A stretch of 64,000 bases of DNA, from positions 18,985,799 through 19,049,798 of the forward strand of contig CM033108.1 of the NCBI GenBank assembly GCA_019321725.1, given 5' to 3'. Numbering within the stretch: the first letter of the stretch is position 1; each line of letters begins with the position of its first letter. The notes under the pieces are model-generated. The model saw only the letters and a program-made list of their open reading frames with translations, made no database searches and was not told the DNA's origin. This document shows positions 12,276 through 22,965 of the stretch, piece after piece. The translations under genes were made by a program, and so were the position numbers. The stretch is from Paulownia fortunei (lineage: Eukaryota; Streptophyta; Magnoliopsida; Lamiales; Paulowniaceae).

Positions 12276-13886
12276 TGGTACAACTTTAAGATTGCAAACT
12301 CAAGTGCAGGTTGTATTAAGCAATAAATTTCTCGTGAGTCCGAGGTCGATCCACAGGGAAGTTGTTTGAAGAATTCAAGTTTATATTTCTAAAAAGATGG
12401 AGTTTCTGTGAATCAAAATATATGAAAAATTAATGTATGCTGTAACTAAAGAAAACCCGAAATAATAAAAGTAATGAGGATTAGGGATTCACTATTGAGT
12501 TTTGGATAGAAAAATGATTATTTATTCTTTTTACCTCTATTAATTGCCACAATCGAAATCCATACATAATGAAGGTTCCAATAGAAAAATATTATCAAAT
12601 AACTCATGCAATAAGGTAATCATGATATTGTTTTACTATTGCAAATTATCTCTTAACGCCAATACTTATTTATGCGATCAAGCATTTATACACACCTTCG
12701 TCAACAACAAATCAAGGTTTCACATTAGCAGTCAGTGGGGTAAAACCATACAATAAGTTAAATGAATCCAAGTATTTGTTGTGTCATTAGAGATACATAA
12801 ATCAAGAATCACCACAAAACAAGTAGGGTTTAGATCAAAAATAAAAATAATAATACAATTTATTTAAATATTTTATACCCTTATAACCATTTCTCTTCCT
12901 CCATCAAGAGATTCACCCTTTTTCCTCAACAAAATAAAATTCAGAAAAACATTATAAAAGTAGCAAAGACTAAAAATATAAGCGAAACTAGAGAATGCAT
13001 TTCTATTACTACTAGAAAACTTACAATACTAGAAAACATACAAATTAGAAAACTTAGCCTAAAGAAACACTCTACCCCTATTTCTTTACAAGCTTAATAC
13101 ATGGCCTATTTATAGTACTTGGAGTAAGCTAGAGGCCAAACAAATAATGGGAGGGATTAATCAAGTGGTATGCTAGTTGCCAAGAGTTGGTAAGTTGTTA
13201 CACCAACTTCTCACCCACTGAATTGAATTGCATTATTTGGTCAGATACAGCCAGATTTTGAAGATGTGTAAAGAATCAAAATTGTAGATTATTTGGCATT
13301 GATATATTTTAATATATTTTTATCAAATTTGGCGCTCGGATGAAGGAGATGTGGTCAAATTACCAAGTCATGTCCAAGAGTAGTCCTTTAACAACAATAG
13401 CAACTTGCAACCTTTATTTTTACCATTTTGATATATTTTCACACCATTTTGTCTACAGTAAACTTGTTATTTACCTCTTTTGTATAACATATCCTAATTT
13501 CAACCCAAAATAAATTTGGGCTCAAGAGATATAACCCAATTGATAAAAAAAGTCAATATTGGGCTGAAATTTTATCCGAATTTTGGTGATCTATTTTGTA
13601 CAACTACTTGGACGAATTTTATGCTATAATCAAGACTAAATTAGGCTAATCTTCCAACAGAAAGTTTGTACGTCTATCTCTTGGCTTTCAAATGAAATAA
13701 GCTTCAGGTCCATAGGGCTTTTGATCATGAAGTTATGCTCAAATTACAAAAACTGCACAAGTCTAGAAATATGCTTCCATTTATTCCCTAACACAAAATA
13801 TTAATAAAACAAGAATATTAACAAGAATAAAGTAAGAAAAGTATAAAGGATTTGATACAAAAATATGTCAAAATATGCATTTATCA
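12276..13886 (-). repeat. Inverted full-length gypsy LTR (1611 bp) in the left arm
   Basis: On the minus strand it runs TGATAAATGCATATTTTGAC (13886 leftward) to TTGTACCA (12276). It has the same length as the left LTR of copy 3 (1611 bp). Its TATA box reads TATTTATA on the plus strand near 13105. The ORF 12544-12756 is a shadow inside this LTR. The adjacent polypurine tract (TTCCCCAACACTT on +, 13889-13902) confirms the orientation. Confidence 0.88.
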
Positions 13887-14168
13887 AATTCCCCAACACT
13901 TAACCCTTACTTATCCTCGAGCAAGCCTAAAATAAAGATAAACTAATTCACTTTCATAGGAAATCACGATTGCATTTAGCATATGCAACAAGCCTTTAAA
14001 CCCCTAGGTGGCCCATCGAGGATGAGTTATAGTCTCGTGAAGGTTTTCAGCAGTGATACCCACAAACACCTATAATAACTATCATCCAACTTTTATTCTC
14101 ACGAAGCAACAAAGTAATATGGAAATAAAATCAAATAAGTGTTGAGTTTAACTCTTAGTCATTCAACT
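13887..14168 (-). other. Inverted gypsy 3' internal tail next to the LTR
   Basis: This non-coding stretch holds the polypurine tract (13889-13902) and about 260 bp of the 3' untranslated region, matching 19562-19841 in reverse. It ends at 14168, where RT sequence of copy 2 begins on the plus strand, so it is fused head to head with pol. Confidence 0.8.
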
Positions 14169-15235
14169 CAGTTACTAGAAAATATCAGTTTTCATTACCT
14201 TTCATGGATCAAATTTTAGAAAGAGTTGCGAGACACGAATTTTATTACTTTTTAGATGGATATTATGGGTATAATCAAATTGCAATTGCACTTGAAGATC
14301 AAGAGAAAACAACTTTTACATGTCCTTTTGGTACTTTTGCATATCGAATGATGCCTTTTGGATTATGTAATGCACCAGCTACATTCTAACAATGCATGCT
14401 TAGTATTTTTAGTGACATGGTTGAACATTTTCTTGAAGTCTTCATGGATGATTTTTCTATTTTTGGTAATTCATTTGATGATTGTTTATCTAATTTAGAA
14501 AATATTTTAATCAGGTATGAAGAAAAGAATCTTGTGTTCAATTAGGAGAAATGTCATTTCATGGTAACAACTGGTATTGTTTTTAGACACATTATTTCAT
14601 GAGAAGGTATTGAGATTGACAAATCTAAAATTGAGTTAATTACCAATTTGCCAACACCAAAGATTATGAAGGAGGTTAAATCATTTTAAGGATATGTTGG
14701 TTTTTATAGAAGATTTAACAAAGATTTTAGTATAATATCTAAACCTTTGTGTAATCTTCTAACAAAAGACACTATTTTTGAATGGATTGAAAATTATGAA
14801 AATGCTTTTGTTAAGCTTAAAAGCATGCTTACATCTGCTCCAATCATGCAGCCTCCAGATTTGATTTTACCTTTTGAAATAATGTGTGATGCTAGTGATT
14901 ATGCTGTTGGAGTTGTCTTGGGACAAAAAAAAGATAAGAAACCATATGTTATTTATTATACAAGTAAAACTTTAAATGGTGCTCAATTGAATTATACAAC
15001 AACTGAAAAATAATTACTTGTTGTAGTTTTGTATTGGACAAATTTCGATCTTATCTTGTTGGCTCACCAGTCGTTGTTTTCAGTGATCATCCAGTTTTAA
15101 AATATCTTTTCTCAAAAAAAGATGCTAAACCAAGACTGATTAGGTGGATTCTCTTACTCCAGGAATTTAATGTTACTATTCGAGATAAAAAAGGGAGTAG
15201 AGAATGTAGTGGTTGATCATTTGTCGAGACTTGTT
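14166..15235 (+). pseudogene. Reverse transcriptase (N-truncated) and RNase H, gypsy copy 2
   Basis: It begins inside RT at SVTRKYQFSLPFMDQILER. The catalytic motif FMDDFSIFG is intact near 14443-14470, as are the CPFGTFAYRMMPFGLCNAP motif (14321-14380) and the RNase H segment (FEIMCDASDYAVGVVLGQKK near 14874-14934). Stops interrupt it after PATF (14387-14389), at VFN-stop-EKCHF and elsewhere, and there is a frameshift around 15011-15035. The N-terminal RT with YRKLN is absent because the inverted arm replaces it. Confidence 0.85.
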
Positions 15236-16599
15236 TGTGATGACTCATTTCAAACCACACCTATTAATGATACTTTTCTTGAACAATTATTTAATGTTTC
15301 TATTTTACCTTGGTTTGTTGACATTGTTAATTTTCTTGTGACAGGAAAGATGCCATCGCATTGGAACTCTCAAGATAAAAAGATGTTTTTGACTGAGGTT
15401 AAAAACTTTTATTGGGATGATCCATACCTATTCAAATATTGTCCGAATCAAATATTTCAAAGATGTGTGCCTGACAATGAGATAGGTAAAATTGTCAAAT
15501 TTTATCATTCAAAAGCATGTGGTGGTTATTTTTCTGTAAAGAAAACTACTGCAAAAATCTTGCAATATGGATTTTATTGATCAACTCTTTTCAAAGACAC
15601 TTACACTTTCTGCAAAATTTGTGAAAATTGTCAAAAGTTAGGGTCCTTTTCAAAGAGAAATATGATGCCCCTATACCCTATCCTAGTGATTGAAATCTTT
15701 AACTGTTGGAGTATTGATTTTATGGGGTCATTTCCACTATTATTTGGTTTTCTTTACATATTAGTTGCCATAGATTATGTTTCAAAATGGATTGAGGCAA
15801 TTCCTTATCGAAACAATGATCACAAAATAGTGATAAATTTGTTGAAAGAAAATATTTTAAGTCGATTTGGAATTTCTAGATCTATTATCAGTGATGGGGG
15901 AAAATATTTTTGTAACAAAGTTTTGGAAACTTTAATGAGGAAATATGGAATCATACATAAAGTTGCAACCCCTTATCACCCTCAGACAAATGGACCAGTT
16001 GAACTTGCAAATAGGGAGATAAAACAAATTTTGGAGAAAATAGTTAACCTAAACCGTAAAGATTGGTCTCTTACACTTACCGATACACTTTGGGCATATA
16101 GAACTGCTTTCAAAACATCATTAGGCATGTCTCCTTATAGGATAGTTTATGGAAAACCTTATCACTTACCTGTTGAACATGAACATAAAGCTTATTGGCC
16201 AATCAAAATGTTTAACTTCAACATTGATGAAGCTTCAAAATTGGGCAAATTGCAAATCAATGAATTTCAAGAACTGAGACATGATGCATATGAGAATTCT
16301 AAAACTTATAAAACAAGAATCAAAGATTTTCATGATAATAAAATTTCAAGAAAAATATTTGAGGTTGGTCAAAAGATTTTGCTTTATAATTCTCGATTGT
16401 ATTTATTTCCTTGAAAATTGAGATCAAGGTGGAGTGGTCCTTTTATTGTAAAAAAATATATCCTTATGGGGTAATTGATATTGAGAATCCTAGAAATGGT
16501 AACATATTCAAAGTAAATGGACAAAGAATTAAACCATTTCTAGAAAATCAATTTTCACAAGAGGAAATTCTTTTTCTTTCTAACCCTTATTATGAGTAG
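15236..16599 (+). pseudogene. Integrase, gypsy copy 2
   Basis: The zinc-binding H-H-C-C region lies at 15470-15650 (YHSKACGGYF ... CKICENCQKLG), with one stop. The core at 15662-16414 keeps the catalytic residues in IDFMG, IISDGGKYF and GPVELANREIKQ, and the signature KVATPYHPQTNG. The C-terminal part (16411-16599) continues in another frame as GVIDIENPRNGNIFKVNGQR. There is no chromodomain, which fits the Athila lineage. This is the longest surviving transposon ORF in the window (250 codons). Confidence 0.85.
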
Positions 16600-16639
16600 T
16601 GTTGTATATACTCATTTTCTCTTACTTTATTTATTTTGA

Positions 16640-17450
16640 ATGTTTTTTTTCTCTCTTTTATTTTATTTTTTTTCTTTTTTCCCAGTTAAGTGGCGGATAA
16701 CGGTGCTCCGTGGCTATAAAAGTCAGATTTGTCAATTTCCCAAACAACTGAAATCTTTGTACAAATTTGTTTTACTTTTCTCATTATCTTTACTTGTTCT
16801 TTTCAAAATGGGTGACATTTTTCTAACTCTAAAGAAGCGAATTCATTTTCTTCCTAAAAATGCAATTTTGAAATTTATAAAATTAGGATTGAAAGATTGA
16901 GGATGCTTATGCACAAGGGCATCCTGGAGGACATACGATGGATAATTGAAACAAAGGTAAGAACAGGTGAGTTTTCACATGAATTTCCAAATTTGCTTAC
17001 TAGATACAGTCTGGTTTTGGTAAAAGTACATATTCAAAAAATGAAGGGCGAAAAAAAAGAAAGGTTGTCATAATTGTACTAAATGGACTTGGAACCAAAA
17101 GTGTCGTTCTTTATAAATGGTCTCTAAAAATCAAGAAGATAAACTTAAATTCATTATGGATGGACTGAATAAGGAGTCTTTAGATCATATTATACTGACT
17201 CTTGAGACGCATTTATGTGGATTGGTACAACATGCAATTCTTGATTTATGGATTCATTTTCGAAATGAATATGAGCTTTATAGTCTTGGAAATCTGACAT
17301 TAAAAGACCTTGTTTGCCAGTTTATAAGAAAATTGGATGGAAAGCATATCCTCGACCCACAGAGAGCATTTAAGCCGTTACTGGATGTAAAACTAGAGGG
17401 AGATGTGAGCCACAATCACAACTACATGTACATTCACATGTAAGTAGGTA
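16640..17450 (+). pseudogene. Unrecognised ORF region downstream of integrase, gypsy copy 2
   Basis: All three copies share this block between integrase and the LOG-like insert or LTR. A TATA-box-like TATAAAA lies at 16715-16721. ATG at 16808 begins MGDIFLTLKKRIHFLPKN, which frameshifts near 16895. A second in-phase block at 17117-17443 reads MVSKNQEDKLKFIMDGLNKE and DLVCQFIRKLDGKHILDP. I recognise no domain. Athila elements often carry an env-like ORF here, but I see no signal peptide or transmembrane pattern after MGDIFL; the hydrophobic run (KFVLLFSLSLLVLF) lies upstream of that ATG. It could be a captured gene fragment. Confidence 0.55.
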
Positions 17451-17607
17451 ATTTTTTAAATTTTGTGTGTGTCCTTATTTTTAACCTTTTTGACAAGAGA
17501 AAAAGATATGCAATAAATGCATTCCCTATTCACACCTAAATAAATATCACTGTACTCACTCTATTTTTGCACAACTTATTTTCAAAAAGGAAAAAAATTA
17601 AAAAAAA

Positions 17608-18129
17608 ATGAAAGTTTCTTCAACTCGCAAATTCAATTACGTTTGTGTTTTTTGTGGATCCAATCTTGAAAAAAATGGTGAGTTTATAGGGGCATCCAAT
17701 AACCTTGGTAGAACTTTAGCAGAGAGAAAAATTCATTTAGTTTATGGGAGAGGCAGTTTGGGGTTAATAGAGTGTTGTTAGTTTTACTTATGTAGGAGAT
17801 GTCAAAGTTCTGGAAGTTATCCCAAAATCTTTAACAGTACAGAATATCATAGGTATGACCATGGAGATGAGCTAAAAGTGTCACATATTCAGGACAGAAT
17901 GCTTAACATGTTAAACAATGCGGATAAATTTATCATACACTGGAGGAATTATTTCAAGTTGTCTCTTGTGCACAACTCAACATTCACCAAAAACATATAG
18001 GTATTCTTAATGTTAATAGTTTTATGATGGTTTGTTGTCTTTTGTAGATCATGCTATAAAAAAAAGTTTTATTTCACCGTCTGCGAGAAGAATCAAAAAC
18101 ACAAATTGAATCTGACTCTCAGTCTGTGA
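17608..18129 (+). pseudogene. Captured LOG-like gene (cytokinin riboside 5'-monophosphate phosphoribohydrolase), copy 2
   Basis: ATG at 17608 opens MKVSSTRKFN, then VCVFCGSNLEKNGEFIGASN and AERKIHLVYGRGSLGL, which is the N-terminal Rossmann region of plant LOG enzymes. These release active cytokinin bases from nucleotides. Later, in other frames, come QLNIHQKHIGILNVNSF and KKSFISPSARRI, both typical of LOG. YGGGS is changed to YGRGS and the PGGxGT motif is unreadable. About 110 bp of the C-terminus present in copy 3 is deleted, but the shared ending (LNLTLSL-stop) remains at 18106-18129. No introns are present, although plant LOG genes have several. Non-functional. Confidence 0.85.
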
Positions 18130-19841
18130 TACTTATTGTTAATGGTTTTATCTAATAGTACGTATTTTTTTTATCTCAGCTTTATTAGCCACACTTCAAG
18201 TGATATTTATCAAACTCTACCTTCCTATCTATTTTTTACATTGGGGATAATTTCTCGATTAGGTTGGGGGGAGGATAGTTGATATCATGACTTGTGTATT
18301 CAATGTGTGTTTTTCTAATATTTTATTTTAAAAAAAAATCAAGCGTGTTTTTTTATGGGTCCGTTGAAATCATGAAAAATGATGACTGAGGAAAGGGTAA
18401 TTGTAACACTCTTCAGACGCATCCCTATTTTTTACATAACATGGCAAGTTTGTGAAGGTTTTAACAAATATTTGTGAATTACCAATTATTTTTATTTTTT
18501 CTGAGTCGTAAAGGTTCTTCCAACTTCAATGATTAAAATTAAGCATGAATAATATGGTTTGATTGATGATGGGTGTTGTTTTGGACTTTGATGTTGTTAT
18601 TTGGTTAATATATTTTTACGATAATTATACTCAAATTTTGTTTTGCACAAATAGTTATGTTATTCAGTGTGAAGACAATCATGTCAAAATAGATAGTTCT
18701 TATGCCCTTGCTCTAATCATTATTTGCATCTTCAACATGTAGGGGTTGAATATTAGAACTTTTACTTTTGGTGTGTCCAGGCGAACGACTAATAGTGCAC
18801 CACTAAAAAAATGATTAAGGCATTAGATTTTCTAGCACCATTGCCAAATCAGCTTGTTCTCCATATAATGTTTCAAGAGAACATCTCCCTAGTAAACCAC
18901 TTTGAGTCTTTTAATACATAAACATTTTTTTTGTAAGCATATCTTTTTACCTAGCCTAAATACACTATTATTCAACCCTTGTTCTAAAAATAATTGGAGT
19001 TTAAGAGACATTCAATTGACAGCTTGAACTTATAAAAGAAATTCAGGTTGGAATAGAAGATAAGTGTGGGGGAGTTTCTCTTAAAAAAAACAATAATAAA
19101 AAAATAGAAAGAAAAAAAAATTGCAAAGTGCTACAAGTTGCAACTAAAAATGAGATGTTGCAAGATGAATAAGAAGGGTCCAATTCAATAACAATAGACC
19201 CCAATGTTGAAATTTGTGGAGTTTGAGAATTGTTCATCGATAAACTCTATGTCTCTAATTCCATGAAGTTTTTTGAACCTTTGTTGCATCTTATCCTTTT
19301 ATTTCTTAGCTACATCACTAACTTTTGGCCCCATTACAACCTTTGTTGAAGACCTTTTGGTTTCGTATGGTGCCTTCAATGTAGTAGATATTTGTACCTA
19401 AGGAAAAGCCAATGTTTAACTTTTCTTTTAGAGATTGGGTGATGGTTTTTGTAAGGTTTTATGAAAATTTATTTATTTGAAGCATGCATAGTTTTGTCAC
19501 TATTGATATTAACTATCCACACACATACTTGAGTATGCTTATTGTAGAAATGTATTGATTTTTGAATGACTAAGAGTTAAACTCAATATTTATTTGATTT
19601 TATTTCCATATTACTTTGTTGCTTCATGAGAATAAAAGTTGGAAGATAGTTATTATAGGTGTTTATGGGTATCACTGCTAGAAACCTTCACGAGACTATA
19701 ACTCATCCTCTATAGGCCACCTAAGGTTTTAAAGACTTGTTGCATATGCTAAATGCAATCGTGATTTTCTATGAAAGTGGATTAGTTTATATTTGTTTTA
19801 AGCTTACTCGAGGACAAGCAAGGGTTAAGTGTGGGGGAATT
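18130..19841 (+). other. Long 3' untranslated region and polypurine tract, gypsy copy 2
   Basis: No coding sequence is visible in 1.7 kb; it is collinear with 39775-41515 of copy 3. A second polypurine-like run (GGTTGGGGGGAGGA) lies at 18262-18275. The true tract, AAGTGTGGGGGAATT, lies at 19827-19841 directly before the LTR and would prime plus-strand DNA synthesis. The minus-strand ORF 19043-19237 is a shadow. Confidence 0.75.
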
Positions 19842-21257
19842 TGATAAATGCATATTTTGATATATTTTTACATCAAATCCTTTATACTTTTCTTGCTTTA
19901 ATCTTGTTAATATTATTATTTTATTAATATTTTGTATTAGGGAATAAATGGAAGCATGTTTCTAGACTTGTGCAATTTTTTTTAATTTGAGCATAACTTC
20001 ATGATCAATAGCCTTATAGATCTGAAACTTTTTTCATTTGAAAGCCAACAGATAGAGGTACAAGTTTTCTGTTGGAAGCTTAGCCCAATTCAGTTTTGAT
20101 GATAGCAGAAAATTTGTCCAAGTAGTTGCACAAAATGGATCACCAAAATTCAGATAAGACTTCAGCCCAATATTGACCATATCTCCTTCATCCGACCATC
20201 AAATTTGATAAAAAAATATATTAAAATATATCAACGCTGAATAATCTACAATTTTGATTCTTTACACATCTTCAAAATCTGGCTGTATCTGATCAAATAA
20301 TGCAATTCAATTCAGTGGGTGAGAAGTTAGTGTAACAACTTACCAACTCTTGGCAACTAGCATACCACTTGATTAATCTCTCCCATTATTTGTTTGGCCT
20401 CTAGCTTACTCCAAGTAGTATAAATAGGCCATGTATTAAACTTGTAAAGAAAGAGGGGTAGAGGGTTTCTTTAGGCTAAGTTTTCTTATTTGTATGTTTT
20501 CTAGTATTGTAAGTTTTCTAGTAGTAATAGAAATGCATTATCTAGTTTCTCTTATATTTTTAGTCTTTGCTACTTTTATTATATCTTTCTGAATTTTATT
20601 TTGCTGAGTAAAAAGGGTGAATCTCTTGATGGAGGAAGAGAAATGATTTTAAGGGTATAAAATATTTAAATATGTTGTATTATTATTTTTATTTTTGATC
20701 TAAACCCTACTTGTTTTGTGGTGATTCTTGATTTATGTATCTCCAATGGCACAACGAATACTTGGATTCATTTAACTTATTATATGATTTTACCCCATTG
20801 ACTGCTAATGTGAAACCTTGATTTGTTGTTGACGAAGGTGTGCATAAATGCTTGATCACATAAATAAGTGTTGGCGTTAAGAGATAATTTGCAATAGTAA
20901 GACAATATCATGATTACCTTATTCCATGAGTTATTTGATAATATCTTCCCATTGGAACCTTCATTATGTATGGATTCCAATTGTGGCAATTAATAGAGGT
21001 AAAAAGAATAAATAATCATTTCTTTATCCAAAACTCAAGAGTGGATCCCTAATCCTTAGTACTTTTATTACTTCGAATTTTTTTTAGTTACAGCATACAT
21101 TAATTGTTCATATATTTTAATTCACATAAACTCCATCTTTTTAGAAATATAAACTTGAATTCTTCAAACAACTTCCCTGTGGATCGACCTCGGACTCACT
21201 AGAAATTTATTACTTAATACAATCTGCACTTGAGTTTGCAACCTTAAAGTTGTAGCA
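19842..21257 (+). repeat. 3' LTR of gypsy copy 2 (1416 bp)
   Basis: It begins TGATAAATGCATATTTTGAT and ends TTGTAGCA. It is shorter than its relatives because about 195 bp near 20165 are missing (the stretch present at 13350-13560 in reverse). The 5-bp duplication AACTA follows. The minus ORF 20780-20989 is a shadow. Confidence 0.9.
20419..20426 (+). promoter_or_regulatory. TATA box in gypsy LTR
   Basis: TATAAATA lies in the context GTATAAATAGGCCATGTATT. The same box appears in every LTR of this family (near 6678 +, 13105 -, 38997 -, 49434 -), about 580 bp into this shortened LTR. It is the likely RNA polymerase II promoter of the element. Confidence 0.6.
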
Positions 21258-22085
21258 AACTACCTGAAATATAAATGGAAGAAGATAAGACTTGAGGACT
21301 TAATTATTAGACTAGGGATTGAAAAATATAACCACAAGTCTGAAATTAAATCTAATAAGCTATCTATGGAAACTAAAGCAAACTTAGTGGAACCAAATCC
21401 TAGCAAGAAAAGAAAGCACCTATGCAAAATAGTCAGAAACAAAGGAAGACTAAGAAGTTCAAAGAGAACTACTAAAACTGTGGCAAGCCGAACCACAAGG
21501 CCAAGGATTACCATCTTCCAGAGAAAGGCAATTAGAACCAAGTACATTTGACCAAGGACAAAACAATACTAGTTGACATGTCGAACCTCATGCTCTTAGT
21601 AGTTGTGTTTAAAGCTAACTTGGTGGATAACCCAACGAATGGTAGGTTGACACAAGCACAACATGCCATATATGCTTTAACAAAGAGATACTTTCATCTT
21701 GCATTCCAATCAGTGGAAGCAATTTGTACTTGGGAAGCTCGTCAACTTCTAATAGCGTCGAATTAGGTAAGGTTGTGATGAAGATGACATAGGGCAAGGA
21801 GCTAACCCTAATTGATGTGCTACACGTACTAGACATCATAAAGAACTTGGTGTCCATCTCATTTCTCATCAAAAGTGGATTTAAACTTGTGTTTGAGTTC
21901 AATAACTATGTACTTACTAAAAATGGACAATTTATAGGGTAGGGGTACTTAGAGAAAGGTCTTTTTAAGATGAATGTAATGATTGTACTCTAAAACATTG
22001 AGAGCAATAAAATTATGCCTTCTACATACTTGATTGAGTATTCTAATTTATGGCATATTATTAGATTAAGATATGTAATTTTAAT
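21258..22085 (+). pseudogene. Copia gag C-terminus and protease remnant
   Basis: It starts NYLKYKWKKIRLEDLIIRLG, which continues the gag interrupted at 8614. A zinc knuckle reads CGKPNHKAKDY near 21479-21512; the last cysteine is tyrosine. The protease region follows LVDNPTNG with VDTSTTCHIC near 21643-21675, where the catalytic DTG/DTGA is DTS. Later pieces read [21 protein letters not shown]. Stops and a frameshift at about 21548 break it. The minus ORFs 21260-21547 and 21615-21902 are shadows. Confidence 0.78.
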
Positions 22086-22965
22086 ACTCTGCGTAGATTG
22101 ATAAATTTAAATTTATTGCCTTTATTTAAAATTGATTCAACACATAAGTGTGATAGTTGTGGAGGCTAAGATGGCCAAAGCATCATTCCTTTTAGTGGAA
22201 AGGAACACAACACCTTTAGAATTAATTCACAATGACATATGTGATTTAAAGTTTGTGCAAATTAGAGGTGGGAAAAAGTATTTAATTACTTTTATCGGTG
22301 ATTGCACAAGATATTGTTATGTGAATATTTTGAGAAGCAAAGATGAGGCCTTAGAAGCTTTCAAAAGCTAAAAGAATGATGTTGATAATAAACTTAGAAA
22401 AACAAATTAAGATCATTCGTAGTGATAGAGGTGGAGAGTAAGGAGCTTCATTTGAAGAGTTTTGCTTAAAGTTTGACATCATTCATCAAACTATAGCTTT
22501 GTATTCACTTCAACCAAATGACATTGCTGAATGTAAGAATCGAGCTCTTAAGGAGATGATGAATGCTTGTTGATAGATTCAAGTTTACCCCAGAATTTGT
22601 GGGGGAAGCAATTCTCTCAACTAACCATAATCTTAATAAAATACTACAATAATCTTAATAAAATACCACACAAAAGTAAAGATAAGACTATGAATTATGG
22701 AAATGTAACAAACCTTCCTATATATACCTTAAGTTGTAGGGGTGTTTGGCTAAGGTAGAAGTACCCAAACCAAAACAAATTAAAAGAGGGCCTAAGATAA
22801 TTAATTGCATTTTCATTAGATATGCTAATAACAGTAGTATATATCGATTTCTTGTGCACAAATCAACAATTCCCAATGTATATGAAAGTACAATCATTGA
22901 ATCAAATAATGTTGTAATTTTTGAAAGATATCTTTCCTTGCCAAGAAAGAAAAAAAGTTAGTTCT
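22086..22965 (+). pseudogene. Copia integrase remnant
   Basis: [40 protein letters not shown] and [16 protein letters not shown] (22162-22371) mark the integrase zinc end and core. The C-terminal stretch, IRYANNSSIYRFLVHKSTIP, is at 22800-22875. Between them the frame shifts at least twice; a degraded 'KEMMNACLLDSSLPQNLWG'-like piece lies near 22550-22610. It is homologous to 10719-11650 on the opposite strand. Confidence 0.78.

Larger units (their letters stand above)
9208..14168 (-). repeat. Left arm of large inverted repeat (inverted copy of 19562-24478)
   Basis: On the minus strand this block reads gypsy 3' internal tail, full gypsy LTR, AACTA/copia junction, then copia gag-NC, protease, integrase, RT and RNase H, exactly the order of 19562-24478 on the plus strand. 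Because the arm includes the gypsy LTR/copia gag boundary, the duplication came after the gypsy insertion. The inner junction at 14166-14168 shares CAA between the two sides. The left-arm LTR is full length (1611 bp), while the right-arm LTR has lost about 195 bp. Confidence 0.88.
8615..21257 (+). mobile_element. Athila-type Ty3/gypsy retrotransposon, copy 2, with inverted duplication replacing its 5' interior
   Basis: It is bounded by TG...CA LTR ends and a perfect 5-bp duplication. From the left: first 593 bp of the 5' LTR, then an inverted block (9208-14168) derived from its own 3' end and the downstream copia, then RT, RNase H, integrase, unknown ORF region, LOG-like insert, long 3' untranslated region, polypurine tract and 3' LTR. 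Primer binding site, gag, protease and the RT N-terminus are absent. It is therefore dead in structure as well as by point mutation. Confidence 0.85.
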
